Both the position numbers and the translations under genes were made by a program. Below are positions 35,985-44,800 of a stretch of 64,000 nucleotides of DNA, in pieces (position 1 is the stretch's first letter; the number at the start of each line of letters is the position of its first letter). The DNA comes from Lachnoclostridium edouardi (lineage in GTDB: Bacteria; Bacillota; Clostridia; Lachnospirales; Lachnospiraceae). Location: contig NZ_OESQ01000001.1 of NCBI RefSeq assembly GCF_900240245.1, positions 2,004,186 to 2,068,185 on the forward strand. The letters run 5' to 3'. Below the pieces are notes generated by a model. That model saw only the letters and a program-made list of their open reading frames with translations. It did no database searches and had not been told where the DNA came from.

Positions 35985-36033
35985 TGACCGGTGTGTTCGA
36001 GACCTTCCACACCTAAAACAAAACTAAAGGAGA
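35985..36033 (+). promoter_or_regulatory. preQ1 riboswitch-like element (class I type)
   Basis: Stem GGTGTG (35990-35995) with CACACC (36008-36013), a loop beginning TTCGAG much like the TTCTAG loop of the Bacillus preQ1-I aptamer, then an A-rich tail TAAAACAAAACTAAAGGAG that runs into the Shine-Dalgarno. Loop CCTT can pair with AAGG of the ribosome site. The downstream gene is a queuosine-precursor transporter, the classic target, so translation is probably repressed by preQ1. Confidence 0.62.
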
Positions 36034-36043
36034 AAATTGAATA

Positions 36044-36544
36044 ATGGTAAACAAAACTAACAAAACCGTGTACTACATGACACATGGAGCAGTAATCGCA
36101 GCGATTTACGTAGTGCTGACAATGATGTTTCAGCCAATTTCCTTCGGACCAGTGCAGTTCCGAATTTCTGAAGCGCTGTGTATTCTTCCCTACTTTACTC
36201 CGGCGGCAGTTCCGGGAGTATTTTTAGGCTGCTTTTTGTCCAACCTTTTCTGCGGAGCCGCAACCTTAGATGTAATCTTTGGAAGCCTGGCAACATTAAT
36301 CGGAGCCTTAGGCTCATACGCTTTAAGAAAAAATAAGTGGATGGTATGCATTCCGCCTATTTTGGCCAACACCCTTGTTATTCCCTGGGTTCTGCGTTAT
36401 GCATATGGTTCAGCAGATTTAATTCCATATGCTATGCTTACAGTAGGAGCAGGAGAGATACTTGCCATTGGCGTTTTAGGAAACGGCCTTCTGGCTGCTT
36501 TGGAGAAATATAAAACGGTTATTTTTAAAAAAGGTATTGCATAA
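36044..36544 (+). CDS. queT: Queuosine precursor transporter QueT
   Basis: A 166-residue integral membrane protein of the QueT family (COG4708), an ECF-type substrate-binding component for queuosine precursors such as preQ1. Five or six hydrophobic helices are visible, with the conserved QPISFGPVQFRISEALCILP and FLSNLFCGAATLDVIFGSLA. It stands alone behind a preQ1-riboswitch-like leader, so the organism probably salvages preQ1 rather than making it all itself. A terminator follows directly. Confidence 0.9.
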   Translation: MVNKTNKTVYYMTHGAVIAAIYVVLTMMFQPISFGPVQFRISEALCILPYFTPAAVPGVFLGCFLSNLFCGAATLDVIFGSLATLIGALGSYALRKNKWMVCIPPILANTLVIPWVLRYAYGSADLIPYAMLTVGAGEILAIGVLGNGLLAALEKYKTVIFKKGIA

Positions 36545-36556
36545 AAGCCTGATAAA

Positions 36557-36592
36557 AGGAGAGCGCTGTGAAAAACGGCGCTCTCTTCTTTA
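36557..36592 (+). terminator. queT terminator
   Basis: GAGAGCGC (about 36559-36566) and GCGCTCTC (36578-36585) with TTCTTT following. Confidence 0.85.
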
Positions 36593-36662
36593 ATTTACAG
36601 GAAACGCCTTTGGCGGATGGGCACACTCTTTTTTGATTACTCATAATATATAGAAATATTTC

Positions 36663-36691
36663 TGGTTTTTTATAAAGAAAAACGCTATAAT
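36663..36691 (+). promoter_or_regulatory. Probable murC promoter
   Basis: TATAAT at 36686-36691 with a weak TGGTTT -35 at 36663-36668 (17-base spacer), 46 bases before the murC start. Confidence 0.5.
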
Positions 36692-36736
36692 AGCAGTACA
36701 AACATAGAGAAAATGACAATAAGGATGGGTATAGTT

Positions 36737-38116
36737 ATGTATCAAATAGATTTTAAAAAGCCATGCGTTATTTATTTTATGGGAATCGGCGGAATCAGCA
36801 TGAGCGGTTTAGCGGAGATATTAATGGACGAGGGATTTTCTGTAAAAGGCTCAGACGCGCGAAAGTCAGAGCTGACAGAAAAGCTGGAAGCAAAAGGCGC
36901 GGAGATTTTTTATGGACAAAGGGCCGGAAATATTCAGGAAGGATTGGACGTGGTTGTGTATACGGCGGCTATTCACCCTGACAATCCAGAATACGCAGAG
37001 GCAGTAAAAAGAGGACTTCCTATGCTGACCAGAGCAGAGCTTTTAGGTCAGATAATGAAAAATTATAAACATTCCCTGGGAGTATCAGGCACACATGGGA
37101 AGACTACTACTACCTCCATGGTAACTGAAATCTTAATGGCCGCCGACGCTGACCCGACTGTTTCAGTAGGAGGAATATTGCCGTCTATTGGAGGGAATAT
37201 TAGAGTAGGAGGGCCGGAGCTGTTTGTGACAGAGGCCTGTGAATATACTAACAGTTTTTTATCCTTTTGGCCCACTATGGAAATTGTGCTGAATATAGAA
37301 GAAGACCACCTGGACTTTTTTAAAGATTTGGCTGATATCCGCAGGTCCTTCCGTTTATTTGCAGAAAAGCTTCCAAAAGAGGGGACATTTATCATTAACA
37401 GCGACATTGACAATTACCAGGAAATTTCTAAGGGGCTGGAGTGTCAGGTAATAACATTTGGAACTTCGGCTGACAGTGATTATCAAAGCGTAAACATTAC
37501 CCACAGTGAAATGGCAAAAGCAGAATTTGACGTGATGAAGCAGGGAAAGTTCTGGGGACATATTGTGCTGGGAGTAGCGGGAGATCACAATGTAGCCAAC
37601 GCCTTAGGCGCTTTGGCGGCCTGCGACTGCCTTGGCATCTCTGTGGAAAAAATAAAAGAAGGCCTGGAGAAATTTACAGGAACCAACAGACGATTTGAGA
37701 AAAAGGGCCAGCTGGCAGGTATCACAGTGATTGACGATTACGCCCATCATCCAAGCGAGATTAAGGCCACCTTGTCAGCAGCCAGAAATTATCCTCACAA
37801 ACAAATTTGGTGCGTATTTCAGCCTCATACATACACTAGGACAAAGGCGTTTATGGACGACTTCGCCCAGGCGCTTTCTATGGCTGACCAGGTGATTCTG
37901 GCAGACATTTATGCGGCCAGGGAAACAGATAATCTGGGCGTCAGCTCTAAAGATCTGGCGGAGAAAATTAACCATTTAGGCACAAAGGCTTATTATATCC
38001 CATCATTTGATGAAATTGAAACATTTATTTTAGAAAATTGTGTCAACGGTGATTTGTTGATAACTATGGGGGCCGGAGATATAGTAAAAGTGGGGGAAAA
38101 GCTGTTAGGTAAGTAA
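36737..38116 (+). CDS. murC: UDP-N-acetylmuramate--L-alanine ligase
   Basis: A 459-residue Mur ligase that adds L-alanine to UDP-MurNAc in peptidoglycan synthesis. The N-terminal Rossmann motif YFMGIGGISMSGLAEIL, the P-loop GVSGTHGKTTTTSM, EACEYTNSFLSFWP, LNIEEDHLDFF and the C-terminal DDYAHHPSEIKATL are all present. ATG at 36737 gives the normal N-terminus; an ATG at 36725 would add four residues. It is monocistronic, bounded by the promoter at 36663 and a terminator embedded in DnaA boxes. Confidence 0.96.
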   Translation: MYQIDFKKPCVIYFMGIGGISMSGLAEILMDEGFSVKGSDARKSELTEKLEAKGAEIFYGQRAGNIQEGLDVVVYTAAIHPDNPEYAEAVKRGLPMLTRAELLGQIMKNYKHSLGVSGTHGKTTTTSMVTEILMAADADPTVSVGGILPSIGGNIRVGGPELFVTEACEYTNSFLSFWPTMEIVLNIEEDHLDFFKDLADIRRSFRLFAEKLPKEGTFIINSDIDNYQEISKGLECQVITFGTSADSDYQSVNITHSEMAKAEFDVMKQGKFWGHIVLGVAGDHNVANALGALAACDCLGISVEKIKEGLEKFTGTNRRFEKKGQLAGITVIDDYAHHPSEIKATLSAARNYPHKQIWCVFQPHTYTRTKAFMDDFAQALSMADQVILADIYAARETDNLGVSSKDLAEKINHLGTKAYYIPSFDEIETFILENCVNGDLLITMGAGDIVKVGEKLLGK

Positions 38117-38117
38117 G

Positions 38118-38135
38118 TTATCCACATTATCCACA
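38118..38135 (+). promoter_or_regulatory. Two abutting DnaA boxes
   Basis: Two consensus TTATCCACA boxes, 38118-38126 and 38127-38135, head to tail without a gap, beginning two bases after the murC stop. Confidence 0.85.
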
Positions 38136-38178
38136 TAGTTTTCAACATTTTATGTAAAGAAGCTATGTGGATTTTTTA
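38129..38178 (+). terminator. murC terminator overlapping a DnaA box
   Basis: ATCCACATAG (38129-38138) and CTATGTGGAT (38163-38172) form a perfect ten-base stem followed by TTTTT. The left arm contains most of the second DnaA box. Confidence 0.75.
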
Positions 38179-38272
38179 ATTTACATAATGAGTTATCTGT
38201 AAATATAGAGAAACCAGAATTTAACAGGATTTCGACACAATTCGGGAAATATTTTACAATTATGTAAACATA

Positions 38273-38316
38273 TTATCCACGTTATCCACATTATCCACAA
38301 TTCAAATGGTGGATAA
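38273..38316 (+). promoter_or_regulatory. DnaA-box cluster
   Basis: TTATCCACG (38273-38281), TTATCCACA (38282-38290) and TTATCCACA (38291-38299) follow one another directly; an inverted near-box, TTATCCACC on the minus strand, lies at 38308-38316. Just upstream is the dyad TTTACA-ATTA-TGTAAA in an AT-rich tract. The cluster ends some 30 bases before a TATGAT -10-like element (38349-38354) of the DnaD-domain gene. Confidence 0.88.
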
Positions 38317-38381
38317 GTGGAAGTATTCCAATTTTAAAAAGTCTGTGGTATGATAAGGACAGAAAAAAGAAGGGGGTCCTG

Positions 38382-39404
38382 GTGTTGAAAATTAAGAATC
38401 CGTTTCTCATAAAAGCAACAATGATTTCCAATGAATTTATAGATAAATACATGCCTTTAGCCAACGGAGAGTATGTAAAGGTTTATTTGTACATACTGCG
38501 CCATGAGGGAGAAGAGTTTAAGGTTTCCGATATAGCGGATGCGTTAAACCATACAGAATCAGACGTAAACCGGGCGATTACTTACTGGAAGCGCCAGGGC
38601 GTGCTGGAGGAGGAAAAAAAGGACGTAAGTTTAAAAGACCAGATTTCTGATGAGCCTCAGGATAAAAGCCAGATAAAAAAATATGAGTCTAAGGAGCCGG
38701 ATAGAGGCAGCGAAAAAAAGGCGGAGGACAAGCCAACGGAGCAGAGAAAGCCTTATACGGCTGACCAGGTAAATAAGCTGGCTGAGGATGAGGAGTTTAC
38801 TCAGCTGCTTTATATTGCTCAAAAGTATATGAACCGTTTATTTACCCAGAGAGACAGCGAGGTGATGGCGTATTTATACGACGGCCTGAAAATGTCCTCA
38901 GAGTTAATTGAGTTTTTAGTAGAATATTGTGTGCAGAACCAGCACAGCAGTTTAAGATACATGGAAAAAGTGGCTTTAGACTGGCATGAGAGAGGAATCA
39001 CTACTGTAGGCCAGGCTAAGACCAGAACTCAGGGCTTTCAAAAAGATTATTTTGCAGTGATGAGAGCCTTTGGGCTAAATGACAGAAGGCCGGCAGAGCC
39101 GGAGCTTGTTTATATGGACAAGTGGTTTAAAGAATACGGTTTTACAAAAAAGATTATTATAGAGGCCTGCGGCAGGACTATAGAAGCTATTCATCAGCCT
39201 AGTTTTCCCTATACAGACAAAATTTTATCAGGCTGGAAAGAGGCCGGGGTGAAAACCTTGGACGACATTAAAGCTTTAGATGAAAAGAGAAAGAAAAAAG
39301 AGCCTAAGCAGACTGTAAAAAAACAGAGCGGCAACCAGTTTCACAACTTTGAACAGAGAGATACAGATTACGATGCTCTTGTGATTCAGCAGTGGAAGGA
39401 TTAA
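38382..39404 (+). CDS. DnaD-domain replication protein
   Basis: A 340-residue primosomal-type protein. An N-terminal winged helix (NGEYVKVYLYILRHEGEEFK, VSDIADALNHTESDVNRAI) is followed by a charged Lys/Glu linker (about 85-125) and tandem DnaD/DnaB_2 domains (FLVEYCVQNQHSSLRYMEKV, FTKKIIIEACGRTIEAIHQP). In Bacillus, DnaD and DnaB remodel DNA and help load the helicase. The start is GTG at 38382, with TTG at 38385 as an alternative, after AAGGGGG. It is followed after 33 bases by a DnaC/DnaI-like loader and preceded by a DnaA-box cluster. Confidence 0.88.
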   Translation: MLKIKNPFLIKATMISNEFIDKYMPLANGEYVKVYLYILRHEGEEFKVSDIADALNHTESDVNRAITYWKRQGVLEEEKKDVSLKDQISDEPQDKSQIKKYESKEPDRGSEKKAEDKPTEQRKPYTADQVNKLAEDEEFTQLLYIAQKYMNRLFTQRDSEVMAYLYDGLKMSSELIEFLVEYCVQNQHSSLRYMEKVALDWHERGITTVGQAKTRTQGFQKDYFAVMRAFGLNDRRPAEPELVYMDKWFKEYGFTKKIIIEACGRTIEAIHQPSFPYTDKILSGWKEAGVKTLDDIKALDEKRKKKEPKQTVKKQSGNQFHNFEQRDTDYDALVIQQWKD

Positions 39405-39437
39405 GGATTAAAGTAAAAAGAAAGAAGGAGAACAGCC

Positions 39438-40430
39438 ATGGCCCTGAGCAATTCCCAGTATGATTCCATTATACGCCGTTATCAGCAGCAGCAGCTGGAG
39501 AATAAGCATGAACAGGATAAAAGAGTGGAAGAAATATATGCCAGGATACCGGCGGTAAAGGAGTTAGATCAGGCCTCCATTAAAGCGGCAGTGAAGGCGG
39601 CCAGACAGATGTTGGACGGCCGGAAGGAGGCCTTAATCAGACTGCGGGAAGAGATGGCTGATTTAAAAGAGCAGAAAGAGATTCTTCTAAAAGCTGCAGG
39701 CTATCCTGCAGATTATATGGAAATGCATTACCTTTGCCCGGACTGCCATGATACAGGGTATATAGACGGAAAAAAGTGTCATTGCTTCCGCAAGGCGCAG
39801 ATGAAGCTTTTATATGCTCAGTCTAATATTGAGGAAGTGGTAAGGCAGGAAAACTTCCGCACATTTTCCTTTGACTTTTATGACGATGAACAGATTATTC
39901 CAGGGCTGGGGAAAACTGCCAGACAGCACATGGGTCAGGTAGTAGAGCTGTGCCAGAGATTTATTAACAGATTTGGACAGGAAAAAGGCAATATCTTATT
40001 TACAGGCAGCACGGGAGTGGGAAAAACCTTTCTGACAAACTGTATTGCCAGGGAGCTGATGGATCAATACTATTCTGTAATATACTTGTCGTCCAATGAT
40101 TTGTTCGACGTGTTTTCCAAAAGTAAATTCGGCTCCTGGGATGATGATATGCAGGATATGTACGATTATGTTTTAGAGTGCGATCTGCTGATTATAGACG
40201 ATCTGGGCACTGAGTTAAATAACAGCTTTACATCATCTCAGTTATTTTACTGTATTAATGAACGGCTTTTAAGAAAAAAAGGGACGATTATTTCTACCAA
40301 TCTGTCTTTTAACGTTTTAAGAGACAGCTATACAGACAGAGTGGCTTCACGGATTATCAGCTACTATGAGACAGTGCCTCTCTACGGAGACGATATCCGC
40401 ATTAAAAAAAGACAAAACTGCTATGACTAG
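39438..40430 (+). CDS. DnaC/DnaI-like helicase loader ATPase
   Basis: A 330-residue AAA+ loader that by analogy with DnaI delivers the replicative helicase. The N-terminal half is a coiled coil (about 10-90) followed by a zinc-ribbon-like CPDCHDTGYIDGKKCHC. Walker A is FTGSTGVGKTFLTN, Walker B LLIIDDLGTE, and the arginine-finger region is YTDRVASRII. AAAGAAGGAG precedes ATG 39438. It forms an operon with the DnaD-domain gene. Loaders of the IstB transposon type are similar, but no transposase is near. Confidence 0.88.
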   Translation: MALSNSQYDSIIRRYQQQQLENKHEQDKRVEEIYARIPAVKELDQASIKAAVKAARQMLDGRKEALIRLREEMADLKEQKEILLKAAGYPADYMEMHYLCPDCHDTGYIDGKKCHCFRKAQMKLLYAQSNIEEVVRQENFRTFSFDFYDDEQIIPGLGKTARQHMGQVVELCQRFINRFGQEKGNILFTGSTGVGKTFLTNCIARELMDQYYSVIYLSSNDLFDVFSKSKFGSWDDDMQDMYDYVLECDLLIIDDLGTELNNSFTSSQLFYCINERLLRKKGTIISTNLSFNVLRDSYTDRVASRIISYYETVPLYGDDIRIKKRQNCYD

Positions 40431-40518
40431 CTTGACTATTTGCAGACATAATGATATAAAAGATACGTTGCAAAATCAGTATAAAAAAAACACATGAATA
40501 TATACAGGAGGATGAGAA

Positions 40519-41697
40519 ATGATATACGAGGAAAAGACAATCGAAACCATACCCGTTGGGCCGCTGGGATTGATTCCCCTGAAAAGCTGCGATGAGCTGG
40601 GAGAGAAAGTAAATCAGTATTTGATTGCATGGAGACATGAAAGAGAAAGTGAGCATAAATCCACGATTGCTTTTGCCGGATATCAGAGAGATTCCTATAT
40701 TATACAGGCTCAGACTCCTAGATTCGGTTCAGGAGAGGGCAAAGGCTCTATTGAAGAATCTGTCCGGGGAGACGATTTATATTTCATGGTAGATGTATGT
40801 AATTACAGCCTCACATACTCTCTTTGCGGAATTGTAAATCACATGTCTCCTGACGACCATTTTCAGGATTTAAAAAGAGTAATTGCAGCTGCGGCAGGAA
40901 AGGCCCGCAGGATCAATGTAATTATGCCGTTTTTATACGAAAGCAGACAGCACAAGCGTTCCGGCAGAGAGTCTTTAGACTGTGCGTCCGCTCTTCAGGA
41001 GCTGACCAGCATGGGAGTGGAGAACATTATTACGTTTGACGCCCACGATCCCAGAGTGCAGAATGCCATTCCGTTAAAGGGATTTGAGACAGTGCAGCCT
41101 ATTTATCAGTTCATTAAATACCTTCTGAAAGAAGAGACTGATCTGGACATTGACAGCGATCACATGATGGTAATCAGCCCTGATGAAGGCGGCATGAAAA
41201 GAGCGATTTATTTTGCTAATGTGCTGGGACTGGATATGGGTATGTTCTACAAGCGCCGCGATTATACAACAGTTGTAGACGGACGCAATCCTATTGTGGC
41301 GCACGAGTTTTTAGGCACAGACGTAGAGGGCAAGGACGTGCTTATTATTGACGATATGATATCTTCAGGGGAAAGTATGCTGGATGTAGCTAAGGAGCTG
41401 AAGAGAAGAAAAGCCAGAAAAGTATTTATCTGCGCAACCTTCGGCTTGTTTACAAACGGTCTGAATAAGTTCGACGAGTACTACAGAAACGGCCTGATTG
41501 ACAGGATTCTTACTACAAACCTGGTTTACCAGACTCCGGAGCTGCTGTCCAGACCTTACTATATTAATGTAGATATGAGCAAGTATATTGCATTAATAAT
41601 AGATAACTTAAACCACGATGCATCTTTAAGTGATTTACTGAATCCTACAAAGAGAATTAACCGTTTGTTAGATGCATATAGAAAAAACAGAGAATAA
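40519..41697 (+). CDS. prs: Ribose-phosphate pyrophosphokinase
   Basis: A 392-residue PRPP synthetase. The PRPP-binding loop is DVLIIDDMISSGESM, preceded by VISPDEGGMKRAIYFANVLG; INVIMPFLYESRQHKRSGRE is the ATP/flexible-loop region and FDAHDPRVQNA the metal site. It is longer than the usual 315-residue bacterial enzyme and belongs to the divergent clostridial type. PRPP feeds purine, pyrimidine, His, Trp and NAD synthesis. AGGAGG is well placed before ATG 40519. A strong terminator follows. Confidence 0.92.
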   Translation: MIYEEKTIETIPVGPLGLIPLKSCDELGEKVNQYLIAWRHERESEHKSTIAFAGYQRDSYIIQAQTPRFGSGEGKGSIEESVRGDDLYFMVDVCNYSLTYSLCGIVNHMSPDDHFQDLKRVIAAAAGKARRINVIMPFLYESRQHKRSGRESLDCASALQELTSMGVENIITFDAHDPRVQNAIPLKGFETVQPIYQFIKYLLKEETDLDIDSDHMMVISPDEGGMKRAIYFANVLGLDMGMFYKRRDYTTVVDGRNPIVAHEFLGTDVEGKDVLIIDDMISSGESMLDVAKELKRRKARKVFICATFGLFTNGLNKFDEYYRNGLIDRILTTNLVYQTPELLSRPYYINVDMSKYIALIIDNLNHDASLSDLLNPTKRINRLLDAYRKNRE

Positions 41698-41725
41698 TGT
41701 AGCCAGGCCTGTTAAGGGACTATAT

Positions 41726-41804
41726 AAAAACGCCGGGATCGCTGATAATCCGCCTCTTTTTCTTAGAAGGAGGCAGAAGACAGTTTTCCGGCGTTTTGTT
41801 TGTT
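41726..41804 (+). terminator. prs terminator
   Basis: Outer arms AAAACGCCGG and CCGGCGTTTT (41788-41797) enclose an inner GCCTC/GAGGC hairpin; TTTTGTTTG ends it. Confidence 0.8.
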
Positions 41805-41823
41805 TTTCCCTGGGGAAATATCA

Positions 41824-41853
41824 TTGATTTTATACAGAGGTTTGATATATAAT
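41824..41853 (+). promoter_or_regulatory. Promoter of the RMS gene
   Basis: TTGATT at 41824-41829 and TATAAT at 41848-41853, 18-base spacer, 34 bases before the gene start. Confidence 0.65.
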
Positions 41854-41886
41854 TTTCACAGGAAGAAATAAGGGAGACAGCAGAAG

Positions 41887-44800
41887 ATGATAGATGAAAA
41901 TTACATAAAAGAGCTGTTGCATACAATGGAGTTTAAGCTGCAAAACGGAACAGCCAACATTTATGAAAAGGTATACTATTTTTCAGAAACAGAAAGATAT
42001 GTTCTGAAGGTGGATTTTGATAAAAAAGAGATTTTATATAATGAAGACAATCAGGGAATAAAGGTGCATCATAAGTCTGCCTCCCAATTTTCAAGAAAGG
42101 ACAGGGCTGAAGTATTTGTTGTATTAGAGTGTATAGACAGACTGCTGACAATCGGATACAGGCCCAATGATATAGAGCTGGAAAAGTCCTGGCCTTCAGG
42201 CGACAATACGTCAGGACGGCTGGATATTTTAATCAGAAAAAATCAAACTCCTTATATGATGATTGAATGTAAAACATATGGGGAGAAGTATGAAAAGGCA
42301 AAGAAAAATACTTTAAGCGCTAATGCAAACGGAGAATCTAAAGGACAGCTGTTTAATTATTATGCGGAAGAGAAAGAGACAGAAATTATCAGTTTATATG
42401 CCTCTAAACTGATAAATGGAGAAATAAAAAGACAGTATGCAATGATACCTGTAGAGGAAAAGTGGAGAACTCTCCCTAATAAGAAAGAGCTGTTTCAAAG
42501 CTGGAATAAAGAGTTTCAGGAAAAAGGAATTTTTGAAGAAGGAATAAAGCCATATCAGGCCATAGAAAAGGTGAAAACCAGAGGAAAACTGGAGATTTTG
42601 ACTAATGAAACCAGCAGCGCAATTTTTAACCAGTTTTTAGAGATTTTAAGACACAATGCTGTTTCTGACAAGTCTAACGCATTTAATAAAGTTTTAAATC
42701 TATTTATCTGTAAAATTATGGATGAGGATAAAAACGAAAATGAGGAGCTGCAGTTTGTCTGGGACAGCCAGTCTGATTCACTTACTATACTGTCAAATCT
42801 TTTGGATCTGTATAAAAAGGGAATGAAAAAGTTTTTAAATATTGATATTACAGGCTCTTCCAAAGAGGACTTAGATAAAGATTTTGCTGCCCTGGACGAC
42901 AGAATCAGGGAGGATTTTTGGTCCTGGTCGCAAAAAAACAAACTGTATACCAATTCAGAATTTGCTTTTAAGGATACATATAATGAAGAAGCATTTGAGG
43001 ATAATGCCAAGGTTTTAAAGGAAATTGTTAATCTTCTTGGGAAATATCAGTTTCGATATGGCCACAAACAGCAATTTTTGGGAAACTTTTTTGAGCAGCT
43101 GCTGAATACAAGTATTAAACAGGAATCAGGCCAGTTTTTTACCCCGGTACCTATTGCCAGATTTATGATATCCTCCCTGCCTTTAGAGGAGGTTATTGAC
43201 AAAAATCTGAAGGAAAACGCCAGGGAGATTCTGCCTGTTGTAGTAGACTACGCCTGCGGTTCCGGACATTTCATTACAGAATATATGGATATTGTTCAGG
43301 ACATAGTGAACAGTTACGATACCTCTAATTTAAGCCCTACAGATAGAAATAAAATTATAAGGTGGAAGCAGTCAGGAGACAATACTCAGGCTCAAGGGGA
43401 CTTTGAGTGGGCAGCCAGGTGTGTTTATGGAATCGAAAAGGATTACCGCCTTGTTAAGACTGCAAAGGTCAGCACATTTTTAAATGGGGACGGAGATTCT
43501 AATATTATCTGCGCAGATGGACTTGACAAATTTCAATCGTCTAAATATATTGGCCATCTTCATTCTAATACCAGCAGTAATAATAACTTTAACGTTGTGG
43601 TGGCCAATCCGCCTTATTCTGTGTCCTCATTCAGACAAACTTTGACGGCCGAAAAAGAGGATTTTGAACTGTATGATTATTTAACGGCCAACAGTTCTGA
43701 AATTGAGTGTTTATTTGTAGAGAGAACAGCTCAGCTTTTAAAGGACGGCGGCCTGGGAGCGATTATTCTGCCCTCCTCCGTGTTGTCCAACACAGGAAGT
43801 ATATATGAAAAAACAAGGGAGATTATTCTGAAAAGCTTTCACATTCGTGCCATAGCTAATATGGGGCCAAATACATTTATGGCTACAGGCTCCAACACAA
43901 TTATTTTGTTTTTGGAACGGCGCGTAGATGGAGACTATAAGCGGATTTGTAAGCTGGTGACTCAGTTTTTCCAAAACTTTTTAGATTTTTCCTATGATAA
44001 TACAAGTAAAGTAGTGCAGAGATATATTGACCAGGCATTTGAAAATGTAACGTTTGAGGACTATATTTCCTTTTTAAAACAAAAGCCTGGAGAAAGCTTT
44101 GCCTCCTCCGACTATTATTTGGAGCTGAAAAAGGCCTTTTATCAGTCTAAAGTATATAAAGATATACAAAAGAAAAAAGTATCAAAAGATTATACAGAGG
44201 AAGACAGAAAAAAAGAGCTCCATGTTTTATTTTATAAGACAGTATCTGAAAACGAAAAAAATAAGCTGATTAGTTTTCTGCTTACATTTAAGAAAACTAC
44301 AATAGTAGTGAAAACAGGAGAAAAGCAGGAGGAAAAAGCATTTTTGGGGTATGAATTTTCTAATCGGAGAGGGCAGGAGGGAATTCATTATTCTACTAAT
44401 GAAAATGGCAATATCAGCTCCGCCTTATATGATGATGAAAACTTATATGAAAACAAAAATAAAGTAAATTATTATATTAGAAAAGCTTTTTCCGATGAAA
44501 TCCTGGAAATTCCGGAAAGTCTTCAATCTAATGTAAGATATATGAAAACAAGCCGCCTTCTGCCTTTAGACAGCGCTGTATTTTCAAATGTTATTTCTGT
44601 AGCCCCCACTAATCGGATTGTTGTAGAAGGCAGTTATCCGTTAGAGTTTTTGAAAAATATGTGTTATCTGCAGAAAGGAACCTCTATATCCTCAAAAGAT
44701 ATTGAAGAAGGCAGTATTCCTGTAGTGGCAGGAGGCAGGGCGCCGGCTTACTATAATAACAGCAGCAACCGGGATGGCAATATTATTACAGTCAGCGCCT

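Noticed and set aside
38118..38316. Chromosomal origin of replication (oriC)
   Set aside because: DnaA boxes are present, but dnaA, dnaN, rpmH and similar origin neighbours are not; the flanking genes are murC and a DnaD-domain gene. Called a DnaA-box cluster instead.
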